5,724 nucleotides of DNA from Bacilli bacterium (GTDB lineage: Bacteria > Bacillota_I > Bacilli_A > RF39 > UBA660). Position numbers and translations under genes: made by a program. The stretch lies in assembly GCA_022793565.1 (NCBI GenBank), contig JAAWDC010000065.1:1-5724 (forward strand). The letters run 5' to 3'. The notes under the pieces are model-generated. The model made no database searches. It had not been told where the DNA came from and saw nothing but the letters and a program-made list of their open reading frames with translations. Positions 1 to 4,082 of the stretch are shown piece after piece; position 1 is the stretch's first letter, and the number at the start of each line of letters is the position of its first letter.

Positions 1-725
1 GCATTCATTTCAGCAAAGATTGCTTCTGCTGGTAAAAACATAATTGCCTGATCAGCAGTGACTCCTTGAATAATATATTTAGTGGAAATGGCGTCAATAT
101 GTTTTTTTACATCTATTTTAAATTGCTTTTCATGCATCACACGTTCTGCTTGAGATAATTTTTTATCTACCATCATTTGATAATTTTCTAACGGAAATTT
201 AGAATCGATGGCAATTGTACCTAGTGGTTCTGGTGCATATAGTACACAATCTGCAATCGTATGATTTGGAAGCGGACATTGGAGCCTATAAATTTTTTCG
301 TTTTTCTCGCCAAAGACATTAACCAAAATGTGTTTTAAGTTTACTTCTCCAAAAATACCTCTACTTTTTTTATCTGTTAAAATGCTTTGTAAAGATACAA
401 TATCTGTGGATAATCCTTCTATTTTCTTCTGTGCTTCATCAATTCTACTTAACCGTTCTAGAACATTTGTAAAGGTTCGATTTGTTTTTTCAAAGTTTTC
501 GTCTAATCGTTCATTTACACGATTGTTTACTTGGTTTAATTTTTCTTCGACTTTTTCCTTTAATCCTTCAAATTCTTGGTGCATACTTTTAGTAATGTTC
601 ACTTCAAAGCGACCCAAACGTTCTGTAGTATCTATATTGCCTTGTTGTCCATTCTTTGTATGATAAATCACAAAAATTAATAAAAATAAATTTAGAATTG
701 TCCCTATTAGTAGTATCAATTCCAT
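1..725 (-). CDS. rmuC: RmuC family DNA recombination protein, C-terminal part outside window
   Basis: RmuC proteins are membrane-anchored, coiled-coil proteins with a nuclease-like core; in E. coli loss of rmuC raises inversion between short inverted repeats, but the biochemical role is unsettled. The 241 visible residues start with a hydrophobic anchor (residues 2-20), then a charged coiled-coil region (about 35-115), then the conserved core: SRGIFGEVNL at 121-130, IDSKFPLENY at 173-182 and IMFLPAEAIFAE at 228-239, all typical of the family. I translated this frame by hand and found no stop down to the window edge; family members are usually some 350-500 residues, so a large part is missing here. 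The ATG at 725-723 is preceded by GGTGAT three bases away, and this site overlaps the stop codon of the upstream VTT gene, so translation is probably coupled. It is the last visible gene of the membrane-protein run. Confidence 0.93.
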   Translation of the reverse strand, partial: MELILLIGTILNLFLLIFVIYHTKNGQQGNIDTTERLGRFEVNITKSMHQEFEGLKEKVEEKLNQVNNRVNERLDENFEKTNRTFTNVLERLSRIDEAQKKIEGLSTDIVSLQSILTDKKSRGIFGEVNLKHILVNVFGEKNEKIYRLQCPLPNHTIADCVLYAPEPLGTIAIDSKFPLENYQMMVDKKLSQAERVMHEKQFKIDVKKHIDAISTKYIIQGVTADQAIMFLPAEAIFAEMN

Positions 726-729
726 ACTA

Positions 730-1311
730 TCACCGAACTTTCATTTTCTTTTCTACGATTCTAGATAAAATTAAGGAGATTAAAAGGAGTACCGAGATTC
801 TTATTAGAATTGTAATATCTGTTAAACTCTCTATAAAACTTTTTCCAATATATCCCCAAAAATATACCATTACACTTTTCCCAATTAAAAGTGCAAAAAA
901 GAATTTTTCTTTTGAAACTTTAGATAATCCAGCAGCAATATTAATCAAAAATGCCGGAGAGAATGGGATGGCAATTAGCAGTACCAAATTGGAAAAGGAA
1001 ATTTCTGAGATTGTCTTCATCATCTTATCTAACCCATCTATCTCCCTTTTCTTAATATACTGATATAATTTTTTTTGAAAACAACTTCGAAATAGAAAAA
1101 AAGAACCCAAACAGCCAAGAATTGTTGATCCTAGAGAAATTAAATATCCAAATAAATTGCCAAAAGCTATAATATTTAAGGCAATAAAAACGGATAGTGG
1201 TAGAATTGGAAAAACAGATTCTAGTAATATTAGTATTATGCCAGAGATCGGTCCTAATGCTGTTAAATATGTTGTAATGTTTGTTACAAACTGTTCTATG
1301 AGCTCCTTCAT
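730..1311 (-). CDS. TVP38/TMEM64-type VTT-domain membrane protein
   Basis: This is a 193-residue integral membrane protein of the VTT (SNARE-associated/DedA superfamily) fold. About six hydrophobic segments are visible, roughly 21-40, 41-60, 62-77, 107-130, 135-157 and 165-187. The first reentrant motif is ESVFPILP at 31-38 and the second is IPFSPAFLINIAAGLSKVS at 115-133, followed by GKS at 144-146. These are the TVP38/TMEM64 (YqeD-like) versions of the motifs, not the classic DedA ones of the neighbouring gene. Members of this superfamily are linked to lipid scrambling or flipping and membrane homeostasis; the substrate here is unknown. The ATG at 1311 has AGGTGAT upstream with a six-base gap to the start. 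It follows the DedA gene by 55 bases and ends four bases before the rmuC start. The product is close to a minimal VTT protein in length. Confidence 0.88.
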   Translation of the reverse strand: MKELIEQFVTNITTYLTALGPISGIILILLESVFPILPLSVFIALNIIAFGNLFGYLISLGSTILGCLGSFFLFRSCFQKKLYQYIKKREIDGLDKMMKTISEISFSNLVLLIAIPFSPAFLINIAAGLSKVSKEKFFFALLIGKSVMVYFWGYIGKSFIESLTDITILIRISVLLLISLILSRIVEKKMKVR

Positions 1312-1318
1312 TCTAAAA

Positions 1319-1340
1319 TCACCTAGTATTAGTATAATAC
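1319..1340 (-). promoter_or_regulatory. Perfect palindrome with -10-like box and Shine-Dalgarno site before the VTT gene
   Basis: Bases 1326-1340 form a perfect inverted repeat, GTATTA-TAC-TAATAC on the coding strand. It contains TATACT (1336-1331), which resembles a -10 box, and lies directly before AGGTGA (1324-1319), the ribosome-binding site of the gene starting at 1311. I see no good -35 hexamer at the proper distance; the upstream stretch is nearly all A and T. It could be a weak internal promoter with operator, a small hairpin limiting access to the ribosome-binding site, or chance in AT-rich DNA. The ribosome-binding site itself is well supported; the promoter is not. Confidence 0.3.
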
Positions 1341-1366
1341 AGTTTTGCTTTTTTTTAATAAAATTT

Positions 1367-1963
1367 TTATGAATTTTGTTTCTTCTTTATCTTTTTATAA
1401 AGGTAACGACAAAGTAAGAAACCAAGAAGCAGATAGATTGGAACTTCTAGCTTTGAGGTATAATCTTTTAATACTGTCCAGTTATTGCCTAAATGGAATC
1501 CTACATATACAAACGCATATGTCCAAGGAATACTTCCTAGTGTTGTATAAAAAACAAACTTAGGAAAAGAAAGTCGAGTAAATCCAATTGGAATCGAGAT
1601 GAAGGTTCTAACAATTGGGAAATTTCTTCCTAGAAAGGCAGCAAACATTCCATATTTTGAGAACCAAGCATCTGCCTTTTCTAGATCCTCTTTTTTCATA
1701 AAGAAATATTTCCCATATTTTTCAATAAATGGTCGCCCTCCATAATATCCCATTAAATATAAGAGAATGGCACAAAAAACGCTCCCAAAAAGACCTGTTA
1801 AAAATGCTCCAAAGAAAGAAAAAATTCCTTGAGCAGCTAAAATGCCAGATGTAGCGAGGATTAATTCACTAGGAATAACAATGATAATTGCTTCTAAAAT
1901 CATTGCTAAAAACATTCCAAAATATCCATAACTACCTAATAATTGTACAAAAAAAGAAGACAT
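1367..1963 (-). CDS. DedA family membrane protein
   Basis: DedA proteins are bacterial inner-membrane proteins tied to undecaprenyl phosphate or phospholipid flipping, proton-motive force and resistance to envelope stress. This 198-residue protein shows the family pattern in order: E24 with IPSE at 30-33 (first reentrant loop), GYYGGRPFIEKYGKYF at 72-87, then GRNFPIVRTFISIPIG at 112-127, which carries the conserved arginines R113 and R119 and the S-x-P-x-G turn, and a final hydrophobic helix (about 174-190) with a lysine-rich cytoplasmic tail. I take the ATG at 1963-1961 as start because GGTGAT stands three bases before it; an in-frame TTG at 1993 would add ten residues but has no ribosome-binding site. 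It lies 33 bases after the PrsW gene and 55 before a second, more distant VTT paralogue. Which lipid it moves, if any, cannot be told. Confidence 0.93.
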   Translation of the reverse strand: MSSFFVQLLGSYGYFGMFLAMILEAIIIVIPSELILATSGILAAQGIFSFFGAFLTGLFGSVFCAILLYLMGYYGGRPFIEKYGKYFFMKKEDLEKADAWFSKYGMFAAFLGRNFPIVRTFISIPIGFTRLSFPKFVFYTTLGSIPWTYAFVYVGFHLGNNWTVLKDYTSKLEVPIYLLLGFLLCRYLYKKIKKKQNS

Positions 1964-1996
1964 AAAATCACCATTATAATTTATGCCTTTCAATAC

Positions 1997-2785
1997 TTAA
2001 ATAGACGTATCTTCCTTTGTTTCTTCTTTCTTTCCACATTGACTACAATAACTTCCAGTTAATTGATTTCCACACTGACTGCAAAATTTTTTTTGTAAAA
2101 ATGGGCGTTCTTGTTTTGCCAACATTCTAATTTGACGAATTGAAAAAATGTAGAGAAGTATTACAAAAATTAGAAACACTACTAGTAATATAGGTTTTTG
2201 TGCCAAAAGAAGAAAATCAAATAGACCGTGTAGTACTATCGGTATTACTATACTTAGTCCTAAAAAGAAATAACAAGCCTGTTTGTTTTCTCTTATGTGT
2301 TCAGATTTGGCAAAAGAAATATAGTATCCCATAAACACTCCAAAAAAAGCATGGGCTGGGACTGTTAAAACTCCTCGAACTAAAGCAGTCGAAATACCAC
2401 CTGCAAGAGTATAGATAATATTTTCAATAGTAGCAAATCCTAATGATACAAAAACACTATAAACGATGCCATCAAATAAGTAATTATAATTTTTATTTTT
2501 TCTAAGTAATATGGAGGTGCAGCCCCATTTACATATTTCTTCTACTAGTGCTACTCCAAAAAAGGCATATAGAAAAGCTCCTTTTAATGTTGAAAGTTGA
2601 GTTGTTTCTATCCTATTTGTTCCTAAAATGTATCCAAAAGATATTGCTAGAACGGCCGAAAGCACTCCAAAAAAGAGAGCTTTGATCAATTCAAGAATCG
2701 GTTCTTTTTCTCTTTTGTCTGAACGGTAAATTAAATATCCAATAATCACACTTGGTAGAATGGCCAAATACAATAGGAACTTCAT
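1997..2785 (-). CDS. PrsW-family intramembrane metalloprotease with C-terminal zinc ribbon
   Basis: PrsW proteins are membrane-embedded proteases of the glutamic/CAAX-protease-like clan; B. subtilis PrsW makes the first cut in the anti-sigma factor RsiW. All hallmark residues are present in this 262-residue protein: E82, E83 and K86 (EExxK), FDGIVYS at 104-110 with E121-N122 downstream, H145 in HAFFGVFMGYY, and H186/D190 in HGLFDF. At least seven hydrophobic segments are visible. Unlike the plain family core, it ends with a tail outside the membrane carrying CSQC (235-238) and CSQC (247-250), a zinc-ribbon pattern, then an acidic end. The ATG at 2785 has GGTGAT three bases before it. It is the first gene of a run with DedA, VTT and rmuC genes. 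No sigma/anti-sigma pair is in view, so its target is unknown and I do not assign the symbol prsW. Confidence 0.9.
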   Translation of the reverse strand: MKFLLYLAILPSVIIGYLIYRSDKREKEPILELIKALFFGVLSAVLAISFGYILGTNRIETTQLSTLKGAFLYAFFGVALVEEICKWGCTSILLRKNKNYNYLFDGIVYSVFVSLGFATIENIIYTLAGGISTALVRGVLTVPAHAFFGVFMGYYISFAKSEHIRENKQACYFFLGLSIVIPIVLHGLFDFLLLAQKPILLVVFLIFVILLYIFSIRQIRMLAKQERPFLQKKFCSQCGNQLTGSYCSQCGKKEETKEDTSI

Positions 2786-2800
2786 AGTATCACCACTTTT

Positions 2801-2830
2801 ATCATACCATAGAAAAATTTCTACCTATGG
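2801..2830 (-). promoter_or_regulatory. Candidate extended -10 promoter with overlapping inverted repeat before the PrsW gene
   Basis: On the coding strand TGG at 2809-2807 followed by TATGAT at 2806-2801 forms an extended -10 box, the same layout as the rbfA promoter candidate. A 24-base inverted repeat with arms CCATAG (2830-2825) and CTATGG (2812-2807) ends on this box and covers the spacer; a second perfect palindrome, TAGAAA-AA-TTTCTA on the plus strand, lies inside it (2810-2823). No convincing -35 hexamer is seen. Start of transcription near 2794 would put the ribosome-binding site (2794-2789) almost at the 5' end of the RNA. The repeat could be an operator controlling the four-gene run; this is inference. 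Confidence 0.4.
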
Positions 2831-2860
2831 AATTTCTATTTGTATATTTACATCTTTAGA

Positions 2861-2893
2861 CAAAAAAGAATTAGTTTTTGTCTTCTAATTCTT
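2861..2893 (-). terminator. Rho-independent terminator of rbfA, overlapping its stop codon
   Basis: On the coding strand AAGAATTAG (2893-2885), a 10-base loop and CTAATTCTT (2874-2866) form a perfect nine-pair stem followed by more T's (down to 2862). The TAA stop of rbfA (2873-2871) lies in the descending arm, so the last codons of the gene form the ascending arm. The stem is AT-rich and therefore weak, but the T tract and the position directly before a separate promoter support a terminator. The plus-strand reading also has a T run, but there is no plus-strand gene to end. Confidence 0.6.
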
Positions 2894-3230
2894 CTTTTTT
2901 ATGCACTTCTTGAATTAATTTTTCTATATGATTTCCATACTCTATCGATTCATCATAAATAAATTTAAGTTCTGGTGTATGACGGATTTCAATTCTTTGA
3001 CTTAGCTGTCCTCGAATAAAAGAGGATGCTTTATTTAATGCCTCTAATATTTTTTCTCTATTCTTATCCTCTAACACTGTAAAATAGACTTTACAAAAGC
3101 TTAAGTCAGAAGTAATCTCACAACCCGTGACTGTAACAAACTGAATATCAGAATCCTTTACTTCTGTTTGTAGAATCATACTTATTTCTTTTTCAAACTG
3201 ACTGTTTAATCTTTCAATCTTTACATTCAT
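2871..3230 (-). CDS. rbfA: 30S ribosome-binding factor RbfA
   Basis: RbfA is a cytoplasmic KH-fold protein that binds the 30S subunit near the 5' helix of 16S rRNA during late maturation and is needed for growth in the cold. The 119-residue product has the family length and its landmarks: R7 with a helix that includes EKEISMILQTEV (13-24), the strand pair VTVTGCEITSDLSFCKVYFTV (32-52, here split as VTVTGCEITS and DLSFCKVYFTV), FIRGQLSQRI at 71-80, then RHTPELKFIYDES at 83-95 and the closing helix HIEKLIQEV. I choose the ATG at 3230-3228; an in-frame TTG at 3242 would add four residues but lies inside a leader hairpin. In most Firmicutes the gene follows infB; here the upstream neighbour is an ankyrin gene, with a promoter candidate and an unusual leader between. 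The gene ends in its own terminator. Confidence 0.95.
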   Translation of the reverse strand: MNVKIERLNSQFEKEISMILQTEVKDSDIQFVTVTGCEITSDLSFCKVYFTVLEDKNREKILEALNKASSFIRGQLSQRIEIRHTPELKFIYDESIEYGNHIEKLIQEVHKKEELEDKN

Positions 3231-3237
3231 AGCTACA

Positions 3238-3265
3238 ACCAAATTTTATTTGGTCTTTCCCACCT
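3238..3265 (-). promoter_or_regulatory. rbfA leader: Shine-Dalgarno site separated from the start by a perfect hairpin
   Basis: The only strong ribosome-binding sequence upstream of rbfA, AGGTGGG at 3265-3259, lies some 29 bases before the ATG at 3230, too far for normal initiation. Between them is a perfect hairpin, ACCAAAT (3254-3248), loop AAA (3247-3245), ATTTGGT (3244-3238). If the hairpin forms, the site and the start come within about 12 bases of each other, near a workable distance. A structured leader that permits or tunes initiation is inferred; alternatively the start codon is read without a strong site. Confidence 0.45.
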
Positions 3266-3286
3266 TTCTTCTTTACTTCTATTTAT

Positions 3287-3295
3287 ATTATACCA
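3287..3295 (-). promoter_or_regulatory. Extended -10 promoter of rbfA
   Basis: TATAAT (3292-3287) is a perfect -10 consensus and is preceded by TGG (3295-3293), the extended -10 element. TTGACG stands just upstream but is too close to serve as its -35 box, and no other -35 match is evident, which is normal for extended -10 promoters. A start near 3280 gives an rbfA leader of about 50 bases that includes AGGTGGG and the hairpin. Confidence 0.65.
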
Positions 3296-3312
3296 CGTCA
3301 AGATCTGGTTCT

Positions 3313-3338
3313 ACTAAAAAAGAGGTATGAATTTTAGT
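3313..3338 (-). repeat. Inverted repeat after the ankyrin gene
   Basis: ACTAAAA (3338-3332) and TTTTAGT (3319-3313) can pair over a 12-base loop, ten bases after the ankyrin stop codon. The T-rich run CTCTTTTTT falls in the loop and descending arm and not after the stem, so this is at best a poor terminator of the ATPase-ankyrin operon. It is the only candidate I see before the rbfA promoter. Confidence 0.25.
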
Positions 3339-3347
3339 GAAAACTTA

Positions 3348-4082
3348 CTATTTACAAATTCTTTTTTGCTTTATAAATTCATCTAAATTTATACTACTGT
3401 CATTTAATAGTTGCTCTAGTTCCTTTTTTGCTTCTTCTATGAGGCATTTAGGATCCATTTCTTGAGCATTTTGATTCGTAGTTGGATTTGAAAATAAGGG
3501 ATGGTCCACTGTTCCATCAATTTTGAAAATTGATTCATTAGAAAAATTACTTGCATTTATATGTGCATTAGCAGCTATTAATCTACTAAAGCATTCTGAT
3601 TGGCTGTGCCTTTTGGCACTCATTAGTGCAGTATCTCCATCTAAACATCTACTGTTAACATCCGCTTTCATAGCACATGCTATATCTAGTATTCCGATTC
3701 TTCCATATCGTACTGCTCCCATGACTGATGATGTTAAAAAGTGATTTGTTTTGTTTATATTGGCACCACTTCTCAGTAATAATATAAATGTTTTTTCATA
3801 CCCTTTTCTGGCACAGATTAATAATGGAAAATTTCCTTTGGAATCTTCTGCATAATCTAAATCTGCTCCTGCTAATATTATAGGCTCTATTTTAGTCGTA
3901 TCATCCTTATATCCCTTATCAGAAATAAGATTATACAATTTTTCTCCTAATTGAGTAGCCTCTTCTTTTGATACTTTTTTTATTTTTTGTTGCCAGGATG
4001 TTATTGTTTCAGGATCTAGCCCTTTCTCTTTTAAAAACTGTACATTTTGTTGCACTAAAGCTTCTAAATTTATATCATTCAT
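3348..4082 (-). CDS. Ankyrin repeat protein
   Basis: This 244-residue protein has no signal peptide or membrane segment and is probably cytoplasmic. A helical N-terminal region (1-60) is followed by about three and a half ankyrin repeats: a first part ending in ILAGADLDYAED (69-80), then GNFPLLICARKGYEKTFILL and RSGANIN (83-110), a third (about 113-146, ending ADVN), and DGDTALMSAKRHSQSECFSR with the end ANAHINASN (148-179). The tail is polar with a helix at 212-228 and no known domain. Ankyrin repeats bind other proteins; the partner is unknown. The start ATG overlaps the end of the ATPase gene in ATGAATGA (8 bases), so the two are very likely translated together and may form a complex. A weak AAGGG site lies 13 bases before the start. 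The repeats diverge from consensus, so their borders are approximate. Confidence 0.85.
   Translation of the reverse strand: MNDINLEALVQQNVQFLKEKGLDPETITSWQQKIKKVSKEEATQLGEKLYNLISDKGYKDDTTKIEPIILAGADLDYAEDSKGNFPLLICARKGYEKTFILLLRSGANINKTNHFLTSSVMGAVRYGRIGILDIACAMKADVNSRCLDGDTALMSAKRHSQSECFSRLIAANAHINASNFSNESIFKIDGTVDHPLFSNPTTNQNAQEMDPKCLIEEAKKELEQLLNDSSINLDEFIKQKRICK

Noticed and set aside
656..1063. Plus-strand open frame of about 135 residues
   Set aside because: It lies opposite the VTT and rmuC genes, has no ribosome-binding site and encodes a low-complexity product that reads as the reverse of a membrane gene. Other plus-strand frames (328-663, 1157-1563, 3523-3744) fail for the same reason.
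1964..1993. TTG start at 1993 for the DedA gene
   Set aside because: It would add ten polar residues not typical of the family and has no ribosome-binding site, while the ATG at 1963 has GGTGAT at the right distance.
3231..3242. TTG start at 3242 for rbfA
   Set aside because: The codon lies inside the leader hairpin and still stands 17 bases from AGGTGG; RbfA proteins usually begin close to the residues found at the ATG.
3313..3338. Strong terminator for the ATPase-ankyrin operon
   Set aside because: The T run is in the loop and descending arm instead of after the stem, and the stem has only two GC pairs; listed only as a weak inverted repeat.
3243..3347. tRNA, riboswitch or small RNA in the longest gap
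   Set aside because: Apart from the promoter, the leader hairpin and the weak repeat, no cloverleaf or known riboswitch core is visible in about 105 bases.
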